Source: Patellaria atrata CBS 101060 | Lineage: Eukaryota > Ascomycota > Dothideomycetes > Patellariales > Patellariaceae | Length of the DNA: 64,000 nucleotides | Direction of reading: 5' to 3' | NCBI GenBank assembly: GCA_010093705.1 | Contig: MU006092.1 | Location: forward strand, 688,623 to 752,622 | Shown here: positions 22,763-35,213 of the stretch, one piece after another | How the letters are laid out: each line of letters opens with the position of its first letter | Position numbering within the stretch: the stretch's first letter is position 1 | Made by a program: the position numbers and the translations under genes | Notes under the pieces: generated by a model | What the model was told of the DNA's origin: nothing | Seen by the model: the letters and a program-made list of their open reading frames with translations, nothing else | The model's database searches: none

Positions 22763-24707
22763 ATGGCAAAGTACGAACTTCACAATGTCCGCAAAACTGA
22801 GCAACACGATTCCGACAACGAAGAGGCCCGTTCGCTCCTATCGGAAGGCTCGGAGGACAGTGACATAATCGTTCACTCAGGAGACCACGCTCCTAAACCT
22901 CCAGACCAACCGAGACGGCAGTCTTCTTTTGCGCAAAGAAGGCCAGACGGTATACCGAGAACACCGAACCGAGTGAGGTTCGATGTTGAGCCGAATGGGC
23001 ATGTGGAAGAGTGGATCGAGGAAGAGGACTACATAGGAAATGGGGCACCCCACGGGAGTGGAAGACAACAAGGACAACATGGACAACGGCTCCCTCTGCT
23101 GACAGGTATTGAGGCACCTAGCGTTACACTTGCTAGTGACGTTGATACCGATGATGAAGACCCCTTGGAAAGCGCCAGGCCAAAAAGTGGTATGTGGAGC
23201 GCTTTCATGAATATGGCGAATAGTATCATGTAAGATAGCCCAGTCCCTAGGATAGGAGTCCTAAATTTAATATAAACTTTTCTTCTGACCCTGTCTAAGT
23301 GGCGCCGGTATCATTGGTCAACCATATGCATTCCGTCAAGCGGGTCTCATCACAGGCACGATCTTGCTCGTTGCACTCACAGTGACTGTAGATTGGACCA
23401 TCCGTCTCATTGTCATTAACTCCAAGTTAAGCGGTGCAAACTCATTTCAAACAACGGTAGAATACTGCTTCGGAAAATCCGGACTTATTGCAATTTCAGT
23501 AGCCCAGTGGGCATTGTAAGTTATTTCATCTGAACATACTGTCCATATACTAAGACAACTGGAAGTGCATTTGGCGGTATGGTTGCTTTCTGCATTATAG
23601 TAGGAGATACAATTCCGCACGTCTTTCTCGCTCTCTTTCCCTCTATCCCGAACATGCATTTTCTCTGGCTTCTAACGGACCGGCGGGCTGTAATTGTAAT
23701 TTTCATTTTGGGTATTTCCTATCCTCTTTCGTTGTATAGAGATATTGCCAAGGTATGTAACCACTTTCCTATGGAAATTCAAGTATTAACGATTGATAGC
23801 TTGCAAAAGCAAGTACATTGGCCATTATTAGCATGAGCATCATTATCTTCACCGTAGTCACACAAGGTGTTCGCATACCAGCGGAGCTTAAAGGTCCTAT
23901 AAAAGGCTCGATTATCATAAATTCTGGCGTTTTTCAGGCTATTGGGGTTATATCCTTTGGTAAGACCCAACTGAATTTGAACTCGGACTCGTTATGGTTA
24001 CTTTACTAACATTTAATGTAGCATTTGTTTGCCGTAAGTATAATTAGAGACCTTCCCTTAAAATTCCACCCCTAATTCATTACTATAGATCACAATAGCC
24101 TTTTGATTTATGGCTCTCTTCAAAAACCGACTTTGGATCGTTTTGCGCGGGTGACGCACTGGTCTACAGGAATTTCCATGATAGCATGTTTGATTATGGC
24201 CTTCTCTGGGTATCTCACCTTCGGGAACAAAACTCAGGGCAATGTTCTGAATAACTTCCCAACCGATAATATTATGGTTAATATCGCTCGACTGCATGTC
24301 CACACCCCCTCAAAATCCGCACTTCTTCAACTAATTATCATAGATGTTTCGGCCTCAATATGCTAACAACCCTTCCCCTCGAGGCCTTTGTCTGTCGGGA
24401 GGTTATGACAAACTACTATTTCCCCGACGAACTATGGAACCCGAACCGGCATCTCATCTTCACGACGTCTCTGGTCGTGACTGCCATGACGCTGAGTCTT
24501 ATGACTTGCGATCTTGGTGCTGTGTTTGAGCTCATTGGTGCGACGAGCGCATGCGCATTAGCGTATATTCTTCCCCCCTTGTGTTATATTAAGCTAAGTA
24601 CGAGGAGTTGGAAGACGTATTGTGCTATTGGATGCGTTGCGTTTGGGAGTGCGGTATTCGTTATCAGTCTGCTTCAAGCCATTGTGCAGATCGTGAGGAG
24701 TGAGTAA
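22763..24707 (+). CDS. Vacuolar-type amino acid transporter (AAAP/SLC38, AVT-like)
   Basis: Seven exons: 22763-23229, 23300-23515, 23566-23752, 23800-23959, 24020-24031, 24089-24293, 24344-24707, giving 536 residues. The first 150 residues are acidic/polar with a dileucine-like EEARSLLSEGSEDSD, typical cytosolic tails of vacuolar AVT proteins. The membrane part starts at MANSIIGAGIIGQPYAFRQA, the family signature of helix 1 (broken helix with GAGII). Later blocks are FGGMVAFCIIVGDTIPHV, FVCHHNSLLIYGSL and CFGLNMLTTLPLEAFVCREV. Eleven helices are expected. Two unusual features: exon 5 is 12 nt, and the intron after 24293 begins GCATGT (GC-AG), the only join giving NIARLCFGLNML. Likely exports or imports neutral or basic amino acids across the vacuolar membrane; exact AVT subtype is not decided. 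Confidence 0.9.
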
Positions 24708-26220
24708 GAAGGATATGAATCTACCACTGATCGCGCTGACTGGAAACTCGTAGATGAGGGTGGGACTCACCAATGCAGCTAACAGGAAACGAGCGGTCCA
24801 CTAAGATTCCCTGATGCTAAGACTACACTCGGGGCAACTAGCCGATATCCAAAAAAAGTCAGTATTGCCGCTTCGCTATCGATGGAAATAGCTTTTCATA
24901 TCGACGATGATCGAACCCATACTGACGATTGTATAGTGCGGATCGCTGCAAGGGGCAAGTGGGAAATAGTTTCTCGTGGTAAAGCGAGGGCTAATGATAC
25001 TCGAGAAAATTTCGAGAAATCGCAGTATGCAAACTTTTGCAATATTATGAAGTGTACAATAATTTGTAAAGTTGCCGAAACAAAACTGAATAGGGGTGTT
25101 GGGCGTCCTGTAGGAACTACTTTATAGACATACAGGAGATATATATTTACAGAAGAGTGAATTGAGAATTTTCCTCTGCACGGAGCGGAATACTCTGCCT
25201 GCTGATCCTTACCTGATGTGCCAGAAGGATATCCCTTCCCCTGGATGGCATTCTTCACTTAGTATACTGTACGATTGCTGCCAAAATAGTCTTTGACTGT
25301 ACGATATAAGATGACCATGCTGTATTTCATGATTTAGAGTACTTAAACCGTTATGAAATTTGAGAGCAGAAATCAGCATTCAGCCGATCAGTTCAGATAT
25401 GAGATGGATCCCTTTTGTACAGCAAGAGTACAGCAGCTGAAGTATGCCCGTCTTATGAACGAGAAAATATAAGAACTATGCCCATACCCTAAAAGGATAC
25501 TGTAAGAACAAAACTTAAAGAAATTGGCCAGGATTTATCCCTATGTGTATAGGATCTAGTTATTCTCGTTCTCTGAGTGGTCCATTATTCGCATTCTAAA
25601 AATAGCCCGTTCTCGTCTAATCTTTGGCTTCGGGATTTTTCTTTCAACGTCTCTTCCAAGTTACAGAACAAAGTTAGAAAGAAATTCCGCTTCATCATCA
25701 TCATTCTTGAGTCCTGAATATTGGTTATTTTGCTTTTTCGAAAGGGTAAAGATGGATAACCGTCGAAGTTCACAGTGCGTTGAGGAGCACAATAGGACTC
25801 ACCTACCCCATAGTCCTATACTCTACCCTAAGCTTATATCACCGTGGTCAGGGTCTGATATCACAAGGAGAAATAGTTAAAAAGTATGAGACAAGAAGGT
25901 ACGAATAGCGGAACTGTTAATTAGATGCGCATAAGGAGAAACCCGCCCGATACCTATATCCTAAAATCAGTGTGCTTGTACTATGCATTACGTCTGTCTT
26001 CATACTATCTCCACCGTCTCTCTATCTTGAGCTTACATACTAGCTGCCGCAACCGTACCATGGCCCGAACTCTCAAGTCCCAGAACCCGAACTCTCAAAG
26101 CACTGTACATCCGTTCAATCGTCCCGTACGTTCTCAATACCCTATATACCGCCCCTATCTCCAGCGAAACCCTTCAAAGGTGCCTTCCTAATCCTCATTC
26201 CCTTTGTCCTACTCTCCTCC
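24708..26220. other. Intergenic region
   Basis: 1.5 kb with no convincing gene. Frames at 24882-25127 and 25925-26191 are short and lack codon or domain character. GTAC-rich words (ctgtacgat, tgtacagca) occur at 25260-25430. Confidence 0.4.
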
Positions 26221-26797
26221 TCACATGAACAACCTGCTCAAATCCGGCATCTTCGTACCGCCCTCCCTGGGCGGACACGCCTCGCACAGCTCGTGCTCGC
26301 ATGCTGTGCAGCTCTTCGTAATGGCACTACCGCACCGACAGCACCTGTATGGAGGCTGGGGTGCCTCGTCCGGGCTGTGAGCATTACGGAATACGGGAGG
26401 ATGAGGGGTCGAGAAACGCCTACGGGAAGAGCATCCCACGGATCGGGAGCTCTCACGCACCTCCTCGGTGGTCTCAGGCGCTGTCGTCAACTCTGCACTG
26501 ATAGCCGATTCTGTAACCGTCGCTCCGAAGGAGACGACGCGCTTGTGGGACTTGCGGGGCCTGTTGGGAGTGTTAGTTACAGGCGGGGGGGAAGGGGATG
26601 GAAAATGCGTACGGCTTAACTGAGCTGGTGTCCTCGGGCCCTTCCTTACGATCGGAGGACTCTTTAGTATTGGGCCTCCGGTATGGATGGTAGCGATTGG
26701 GTGTTGTGGATTTAGGGAGGGATTTGCGCCCCGGAGGAGTTATTTCCTTTGATTCGCTTTGGGTCTCAGCTTTGTTCTGGATTCCTTGGTCTACCAT
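26221..26797 (-). CDS. Small protein with C-terminal Cys cluster, unknown
   Basis: Exons 26613-26797 and 26221-26560 (52-nt intron GTACGC..ACAG, phase 2) give 174 residues. The first two thirds are polar and Ser/Thr/Lys-rich (PGRKSLPKSTTPNRYHPYR, then RKSHKRVVSFGAT), probably disordered. The C-terminal 45 residues hold YRCCRCGSAITKSCTACEHE and LCEACPP, a pattern of CxxC pairs spaced like a small treble zinc ribbon. Similar short Cys modules occur in many uncharacterised Pezizomycotina proteins, so I infer zinc binding, perhaps protein or RNA contact. The leading Met (MVDQGIQNK) is the only in-frame start before stops. Confidence 0.65.
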
Positions 26798-29700
26798 GGT
26801 TGTATAGGTGTTCGAAAGTTCTAAGAGATTCTGAAGGGATTTGGGAGAGGAAGTTGTAGTGTTGAGGTACGAGGGTTGTGTTAGAGGAATTTAAAGGTTT
26901 GGAGGGAGTTGGGTGCTTGGAGTTGTGTTGATACGAGTCCACGGTTCTAGCTCTCCATGTGAGGGTGTTCCTTGAAGAGAGTTGATTACGCGGAAAAGTT
27001 AAGAAGTTAAGTCAACCGTCGCAGTTCTCCGCAACTTAACGATCACAAGGGGAGTCTTGACATTTCGGAGTATTCGAGTGCTTTTTTGTCTGTCATTGCG
27101 TTATAACGGCGATATCGTTGCGTCAGAATGTGGTGTATTGGGTAGTGAACTCATGACTTTGTTTCTCCTTGAGTTTACGTCTGATGCCGTTGTCCTCGAT
27201 GACTGGACACTCCTTCGACAACATCAAGTACCTCCTCCACACTCTTTATTTACTCGTTAATTCATTCTAGGTATACCCTCATAATCCTCAAGGGGAACCG
27301 CCATTGCTATATTACCGAGATGCCTAGCGGTTCGGGTCTGGAGCGATACTGCGGCGGAAAGGAGGTTATTCTTCAGCTCTCCATCGCATACCTACCCTCA
27401 TTTCTAGAGAATACTTCTTCGAAAGTGCTACTGTGTCATTGAGCATTGTCCGCTCGTCTCATAACAATACCCCTTGTCCTTTGTTATAGACTACTGCATC
27501 CCTTTGTTCCACGGCGAGCTTTCCTAGAGTCGGAGGCATAGCAGATCTCTTCCCTCGTGCTTCAGGCGGCCTGTCGAACTTACTTATAGCTTCAAGGGCA
27601 TAATTGGATACTCTGAGCAGATGAAAATATACTCGGGGCATTGGAGAGAGTGAGTGATGTTTGATTTTCATCTAGAGGGCGCATAGAAAGCTTTTCGAGG
27701 TATTCCGGGGGGTAGAGTCCGCACTCATGCAGTCCGATCTCCGCTCATCTCACAATACACACCACCAGCAACACAGCCCAGATGGCATCGTCTTCCATTT
27801 TTAATGAGCTTCGGCATGCTCGCGGTATCTGAGAGCTTGACCAGGTATTCCTCCTTATCCAAGAGATCCCACACAGCGTCTATGAGACGCCCTGGAACGT
27901 TGAGCGGCCAAGGGAAGTCGCCTCCACTCAACTCCATCCCCTCACCCTTAACACCACAATACAGACGGCTCTACATCTTGTCTGTAGTACTACAAGGCGT
28001 TCCGTAGGTTAGATTGGTTCCATTACAGCTCGATCTTCATCCAAAAGTGGTCACCGGCCCTCTCCAAGGTTCCAAGCGTTGGGGCGGCAACGGAAGTAGC
28101 CTCCGCTCATGTCAACACCCTCGCAAAAACCACACACAACTTCAGGACTTGGAAGCTAATAACCCCTTTTATAACCATACAGCTTGGATCATTCGCAATC
28201 CTCAATGCTGCCTTGAATACATACTACGATTCAACACCAGCGCCAGCTAATTTCAGCTTACAGCAGACCGATACCTTTTCACTGAGAGTCAAATCTTTAT
28301 ATCTCACAGCAACCACGCGAGTGTGAGATGAAACCTTTTTCTAGACAAGACTACCAATTTGGTTACAATTCGCCATAGGGACGCAGGATTTAGGCATCCG
28401 GTGACACTATTGATCGAAAAGAGATGCCCGAAAAGACTGTTCCCCAGCTGTCCATTGAAAGAATAGTAGACAGATCAGGCGAAGTTTTGTATAAGATCCA
28501 GTGATTGACGGTATAATGGATAAAGGAGATTCCTTGATTGGGTTATGAGGACGCATGCTTCCCCGAGATACAACACGCGTTCAGGCTTATTCTGTTGGAC
28601 CAGCGACGATACCATAACACCGCCGCTTGATTTTTACCGCGAAAGATACCTGCGAGAAGTCTTGCCGTGTAAGTGATTGACTCTCCTCGATGTCTGATAG
28701 AGCTAATAGATGGTGTTCTTTTTCAGAAATACATATGAATCCTCCTCCGAACCGATGATGCTCATCCTCTACGAAGGAAATATCAGTGAAACACACACTT
28801 AGTACGACTGGACATCGTAACTAGAATGAATAGCCCGTCCGTAAAGAGACCAACCCACGGTGTGATTCACCACCTCAGATAGAGCACCGCATACTGATAA
28901 CGGTAAACCCTACATCTCCTTTCGCAGAGAAGAAGAGCTAAGGATACGAGGTCCTATAGGAGGACTATGAGATTAAAAGAATAACTCACAACAATCACCC
29001 GATCCAATCCGAGATATGGATATAACGAATGGATCGTAATACGGAGCTAGGAATCCTTAGTTAGAATACCCCTGTTCCAGAAATTCATAACTGCATAAAT
29101 GTGTGACCGACTGTCTATTTCCTTGACGTCTTAGAGCGAACCATATGCTCAATTTCCTTATGCTGTACAGGAAGTGCCACATTCTTTTGCGAATCCCGGT
29201 CAGGCTCTTAGTTTTCTTCATTGCTCTTCATCTTTGCTATTTAGTAGCTTTGTATTACTGACATTTTAATCATTGATTCCTTGACGCGTGAGCCCTAAAG
29301 GGGTATACTATCAAGTCTCATGCTCATTGGTGAATATCATTCTATTCAATCAGTATCACTGCCACTCATTTTCATCTCTTTCATTGGAGTCCTTTAGTCA
29401 AGCTCTACTTTTTCATGATCTTCTTCTTTCCATTCCGCTTTCTCCTTTTCTTTAAGGTTCACATTCTCTTGCTACGCTTTTCTCCCTTTTCTTCCACGTC
29501 ATGGTTCTTGCTCACGTCGTTCTAAATAGCAAAAATAGTGCAGTTGGTGTCTGCAGCAGATTCACTCGGAGTTCAGAAGAGCTTTGGATATGAGTCTTGA
29601 AGATTGGTTCTCCACTCCTAGCCTTCTCCGTACCGGATTCTTAGAATAGTCCCACCGGAAATCTTAGATTACGATAACTACATGTATAATAAGCTTCCAT

Positions 29701-30399
29701 ACCATCCCGAGTGCGTTACTCCTCCGGAAAAGGGGTAAAGCCTTGGCATTTGAGCATAAACCTGAATATGAAGGAGTGATAGGGTCTGAGGGCCGTGGAA
29801 AGGGATTAATAAGATTATCGATCTGGGTTGATAATTGACAAGGTCGCTGAGCCAAATAACAACAACTTATTTCCCTGAGTGCATTTTCATTCGATTAGCC
29901 TCAGGGGACTCCACCCGAACCAGTATGGAAATAGGCCGGAGCCCTCGAAAAAAAGTGTTGCATTATATCTACTACATCAAAAGTACCAGAAAACAGTCAT
30001 CACCAACAAATGTATACGTTCTACAACCCAGTGTATACTCAAACCACAGCAAAGTCAGAAATAAACTCGCGCCAGGTATAGAGGATCCCTCCATGCTCTA
30101 TGATATTGTTCCACCTAATATCAGAGTTGTTATTCTACGCACCGCGGTAGGACTGACATTTGGGTTTCCTATGTCTCTCTGCTTATACCTTCTTCAGCAT
30201 GTTCGCGAGCAGGCGTTGTAGAGTTTGATCGCTTGATTATCCACCGGGGCGAGGATTGTCAGCTCGGATGAATGCGACAGTCAGAAAAGATATAAGATAC
30301 AACCCTAGGACTCCTTTTCATAAGATAGCCATATGAAACTCAGGGAGCAACTGAAACCATCGGCCCAGTCCTCCACCACTGGTGTGCTTCGGTGCTCTG
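26798..30399. other. Gene desert
   Basis: 3.6 kb in which I find no gene. Short frames occur (27057-27260; minus 27725-27937, with 'FPWPLNVPGRLIDAVWDLL' as its most protein-like run; 29835-30221) but each is bounded by stops on both sides with no splice path that extends it. A weak internal duplication links about 27906-27965 with 28084-28142 ('ggaagtcgcctccactca' and 'ggaagtagcctccgctca'). This may be decayed sequence. Confidence 0.4.
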
Positions 30400-30419
30400 T
30401 TAAAGCATCACTTCTCGTC

Positions 30420-30840
30420 CGGGTATATTGTTTAACCTAGTGTGGCCACGTCCCCTAGAGTGAGGATTATTGTATTCACCGCAGCCGTCAAATCCAATCC
30501 CACCGCCTCCATTATGGGAGATGGAGAATAGAAAATTCTCTTGGACGAGATATCCCATCATTCGCTCCTGAAGCAACGGTCGCAGTGAGCTCCGCTGCTT
30601 TATCGAAGAATTACTCCTCCTGTTACACATGAGGTAGATAAACCCGAATGAACTCGTAGGTGTATACTGGGAGTTACCACCAAGGCCGCAAAATGCCAAC
30701 ACCACCTCCTCGTGGTCGATTCCCCTTTCTCGAAGAATCACTGCTTGACCGGTTATATGGTTCCAACTAGTGTGTTCGTATCCACTGGAGTGGGGTCATT
30801 GTGTCTGTTGAATCTAGACCACGGCGCTTCCTAGTACACA
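30420..30840. repeat. Diverged direct duplication, about 340-bp spacing
   Basis: The block at about 30420-30475 ('tatattgtttaacctagtgt', 'cctagagtgaggattattgt') recurs at about 30750-30805 ('tatatggttccaactagtgt', 'ctggagtggggtcattgtgt'). Divergence is around a third and transition-rich, so the duplication is old or has been mutated fast. Confidence 0.6.
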
Positions 30841-31005
30841 AGACTCGCCATGCTCTCTCTTTGTCATCGCCAGAGTGAAACGGATTCTTTTCGGGGTCTA
30901 TTGGTTCGTCGAATGCGTTGGACGCATGCGACCGATGCTTGATTCCTTCTTCGTTCATTTGCTCATATGTATAGAACTGACTTCCTCGTCTGGGACAGGT
31001 ATTGC

Positions 31006-31310
31006 GATCCATGATGACACGCCTGATTTTGGCGATGACACCATGGTGTAATGTATACTCCCTCTTTCTCCAAAATCGTTTCTTCCATCCAATGCGGGGT
31101 GAAGGGCATTGATATCTAACCCGACACCACCGCCTCCTCCATGATGACACGCCTGATCTTGCGATCATACCATGATGTGGTGTAATCCTCCTTTCTCAAT
31201 GATTCGGTTATCTCATCCAATACGGGGTGAAGATTCTGATATTCAATCCGACACTATCGCCTCCTCCGTTATCAGAAGCGCCTGATCTTAGCGATGAAGC
31301 CATGGTGGAC
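31006..31310. repeat. Tandem repeat, about 125-133 bp units, 2.4 copies
   Basis: Unit 1 (about 31006-31138), unit 2 (31139-31262) and a partial unit 3 (31263-31310). Shared blocks are 'atgatgacacgcctgat(c/t)tt', 'catccaatgcggggtgaag' against 'catccaatacggggtgaag', and 'ccgacaccaccgcctcctcc' against 'ccgacactatcgcctcctcc'. The G/A and C/T differences dominate. Unit length varies by small indels. Confidence 0.85.
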
Positions 31311-31325
31311 CGACAATTTTTAGAA

Positions 31326-31573
31326 GTGCCCATGACTGCAAAGTCTTAAGGAACCGCTTCACCCTTTGGTTGTGATCATGATGATGTCGTCGCCCTTAGA
31401 GAGATGATGATGTCGTCACCCTCAGAGAGATGATTTCATCACCCTTAGTGATAGCTTTGGTGAGCAATTTGGAAGAGATGTACAATCCTAGAAGTGCCGA
31501 TGAATGTAAAGCCAAATGGATCGCTTCGCCCATTAGTTGCGATCATGATGATATCATCGCCCTTAGAGATATC
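31326..31573. repeat. Direct repeat, 168-bp spacing, with tgatgatgtcgtc subrepeats
   Basis: Copy A at 31326-31405 and copy B at 31494-31573 share 'agtgcc.atga.tg.aaag', 'cgcttc.ccc.tt.gttg' and 'gatcatgatgat.tc.tcgc'. Inside copy A the run 'gatgatgtcgtc(g/a)ccct' is itself repeated at about 31380 and 31408. Together with the preceding entry this is a nested, decayed satellite-like block. Confidence 0.75.
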
Positions 31574-31699
31574 ACTGATAACACGAGGAGAGAATACTCA
31601 AGATTCTAAATCATTCGGAGTCCTTAAAGATAGAAGGTCCAGGTATTATGTCCAGGCTGTCCGACAAGCAAAATCAAGTCGGCAGTAAACTTATCTTCG

Positions 31700-34600
31700 G
31701 GCGAGGCTCCAAATGTTCCTACATGTCATTATGTGGGATTGAGACCCTATATTAGCGATGAATTTATGGCGGACCCCTCAGATATGATGATACGATCGTC
31801 GGAAAGGCGCTTAATCTACGCGAAAGAGTTTTGACTGGGGATCATCTCCGGAAACCAGACCAAAATAAAGACAATATGGATCTCACACCTCAAGATGGAG
31901 AAAATATTGGAGATCCTGTAAGGAGATCAATAATAGAGCCTGTACCTTGAGATGATCCTTTTTATGCAGCGGCTATTTCAGCTTATTGGTATCTTTCAGT
32001 GGGTGCGTCGACTTATGCATCAGACCGTCTCCGAATTTGCAAACTCGTCCTACGCCTTGTGTCCATTGGGAATCGTAATCAATTTGCATAACTTACGAAA
32101 ATTCCCCCATGATGATTTTCTCATTGTCAGGCTTCCTTCAGGTGGGCTTCAGACTGCAGTCCTCTGTCCTTGGAGATCGAAGGAATGTTTGGTGACATTG
32201 TGAAAGCGTCGGGGAGAATATCTGTCTGCCAAATTCTTGAATCGTAGGCGTCATCGCTATTATGCAAGCTTTGAGCGATCTGCTGTAGTCTCCCGACAAG
32301 AATTTTACTATGCCAAGGTTACAAGAGACCTTGATCACGATGATCTTAGGTGGGCAATATGGATCCCAATCCGCTTTATTACATACGAAACCGCAATTTT
32401 ACGAGCCCCAAGCGTTTACTCGAAGAGCCCTTCGGTTGGTGTATGGTTCCAACGGCGGTCTGGCTTCTCGTCTGCTACCAGGCGCTAACTTGATAACTTT
32501 ATCGACTTATATGAGTGTACTTTGTATTCAAGATATGCGGAATCTCGAAGAAGTACACTAGTTCAAAATCTTCTAGAAGAAGGCAGAGTCGGCCGGCGCT
32601 CTATGAAGCGGAGGTGTTGGTCACCACTGATACGCTTTAGCAATATCTCTTAAGAGATGTTCATATTCCAGATCCAACTTACCAGGATAACTGCGACCTT
32701 TCCGACAAAAACGAGTTTCTTGACAGTTGGCGTGGGATCCTGGAGGGCAAGTGCAGTGAGAAGATTCGCAAAGAGCTTTACGTCGGTTCCAAGGGAGATG
32801 ACCAAAGCGAGTACAACTGATATCCATAAGGCTTTCAACATCTACAGCTTTTCCCAGAAGCATGCAGTTATCTGGCATATCTGAGCGAATTACCATGCTC
32901 TTCGGAAGTAAATTGTGAGTTGCGTGCCCAGGCGCGTACTCCTGTTTCGTGAATAGCTAGATGTCCGGCGGTCTGTTGATTGCCTGTCAACTAGCTCTCG
33001 ATACAAGTGTCACGTATCGCTTGATCACTTTGACAAACAGGTAGAGCGGATGGTCATTCTGACTCGTAGAATATGTCTGATCGTTGTGTCTCGATTCTCA
33101 CCAGGTGAACGTTAGTTGTAGAGGTGATTTAGAAACTTTGACGTCTGCGGAGACTCAACAGTGAGCTCCACGCGTTCTTGAGACTCTGACTCTCATTGAA
33201 AGACACAAGAAGATTAGAATAGATTCGCGCGAGCTCTAGCTGCGTGTAGTGGTGAAGGGTAACTTGGGTTGATAGCACTGCCGTTGTTGTGAGAGCTCTG
33301 GTCGAGGAGGTGCAAGAAAAAAACAATCAAGTGGCCGTCAAATCTCCAAGTACGTCGCTCAGGGCAACAGTAAGCGCCGCACCCGAGCAAAAACAAACGA
33401 TATTTGGATCGAAACGGGATTAAACCCCCCCTTCGAACTGGAGCTTTATGATCATTACATTAGAAGAGCTCCCTCTGCGCTCTATATCAACAAGGGGCCA
33501 TAATATCTCCGAGATGGCTTGGTGTATGGACTGAATGGACTTTCGTAGGCAGTATCAAAAGAAACAGCCCGCCTCTGCTATAGGGGATCTAGAGTTTGCT
33601 CTAAAATAGCCAAACGAGATTTCATTTCCTTGGACAAGGACCACTACATTAGCATTCAATCTGCCCATGATGCTATTCACATGTATAGCTATACCGGAGA
33701 TCGGTCTGTCTGCGTCTGGCATCGTAGGACGCCTTATTAAAGTCTCATACAGATGAGGTCTCCTCGCAGATCAGAAGTGTTACAGCGTATCCGTTTCCTC
33801 TAAAACTGACCCATCCATATTCATGTTCCGCGAAGTTTGTTGTAAGACGATTATCTTCTATTCACGAAAGTTCCTTCGCTCTCCATCCAGGGCACCCTCA
33901 TCCCAATGTATCTGCCTGCGAGCTGCCACTCCGTCCCTACCACAATACTCTAGACTGCTGCAAGGTATATCGTTTCACGTCTATGTGAGAGAAATTGTAT
34001 GAGGGTGTAATATCTTATTTGGTTCTTCTCACTGTTGCATTGCGGCTTCTATCAGGTTATAGTGTCCTTACCGTTCTGCGTTTCTGTGGCTTCATCATCA
34101 TCACTCCTGCGCCATGACCTGAATTGTCTTCTGGTATAGCCTTAAAGAGCATTGGTTTAAGATTTTAATCACCATATACCCTTTATTGTGGACACAATTG
34201 TTGCAGGTGCTTATATAGATGCTTCCAAGGCCGCTGTACTTGGACATCTTGAACATCTCGGCCACCCCTATCTTCCCCTATCCTGACCCGCCCGGACAGC
34301 TGAGGCAAGAACGTCCTTCCCTACCCGCGCACCTTCCCAGTTACAGCTTGTTGATGCAAACGGGCAACTTACGCGAGAATAAATAAGAACATCATCCGAC
34401 GCACAAATTTTCTTCCTTCTCCAAAACGCCACAACGTCAAGAGCAACCTACATGTAATCCGCATTCTGACGCTGGCCAGATACTTTCTAAAGCCGTTTCG
34501 TTTCTCCAAAGCTTCTTTCCTGCTCTTTCAAACCCTAAAGCCAATTTTAACCCCACGCACGCGCTGTTCGGTGGCTTTTTAGCTTCAGAAGCATCCACAA

Positions 34601-35213
34601 CCGTCGAGACCCTTAAACATTATCACCTCATCAGCGGCTTGTCGCTCCGCTGCTTCATACAAAGATTCGAGAATTCTCTAAAGCATCTCAAGACTAGTTC
34701 ACGTTACTCATTTTACACGCAACTCTCTTATCCTGATGTTCTCGAGCCAAAATCGTCAACAAACCATCAACACTTTCCCACCTCATTAGCTCATTAATCT
34801 ATTGTCGCTTTGCCAAACAGCACAGAAATTCTAGATAATTTTTCAAGGCTCTTCGAAGCATCGTTAGCTCCTCAATCATCTTTCGCCTCAAGTACGCGTC
34901 TTTTGCTGTGTCTTCGGTTTCGAAACCGTCAACAAGCGTCAGGACCTCACATATTTTAACATACTTTCGTCTATTTTACATTTCTCGGTTCGTGTAACAG
35001 CTATTAAAGCTTGAAGCTTCATTCAACTCGACACTCGCACCTTCCCTGACGCAGAGGTCCTTTTCGAGGTCTTATCACGTAGACTCTCATATTATCTTGT
35101 AAGTAATGTCATGAATTCATCACAATCTCGACTCGCATCACTTCAGAAGTGTTTTTACCTTCCAGAAGACATGGATCGTTGCTAATTACCCCCTATAGTA
35201 CGACATCGTCAAA
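31700..35213. other. Gene desert and leader of the RG-rich gene
   Basis: No gene that I can support. A short minus-strand Cys-containing frame (32621-32896) and an overlapping frame beginning with a hydrophobic signal-like stretch are noted but not called. From about 34,380 to 35,213 the plus strand becomes C/T-rich, with recurring words such as 'ccgtcaac', 'cacctcat' and 'ttgtcgct' in at least two loosely similar blocks (34570-34650 and 34745-34815), consistent with a long 5' leader or promoter for the gene at 35214. Confidence 0.4.

Noticed and set aside
27725-27937. Minus-strand frame with FPWPLNVPGRLIDAVWDLL
   Set aside because: Protein-like for about 40 residues but closed by stops without extendable splice sites; may be a gene fragment.
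32621-32896. Short Cys-containing minus-strand frame and an overlapping signal-peptide-like frame
   Set aside because: Too short and no clean gene model; not enough evidence for a secreted protein, living or fossil.
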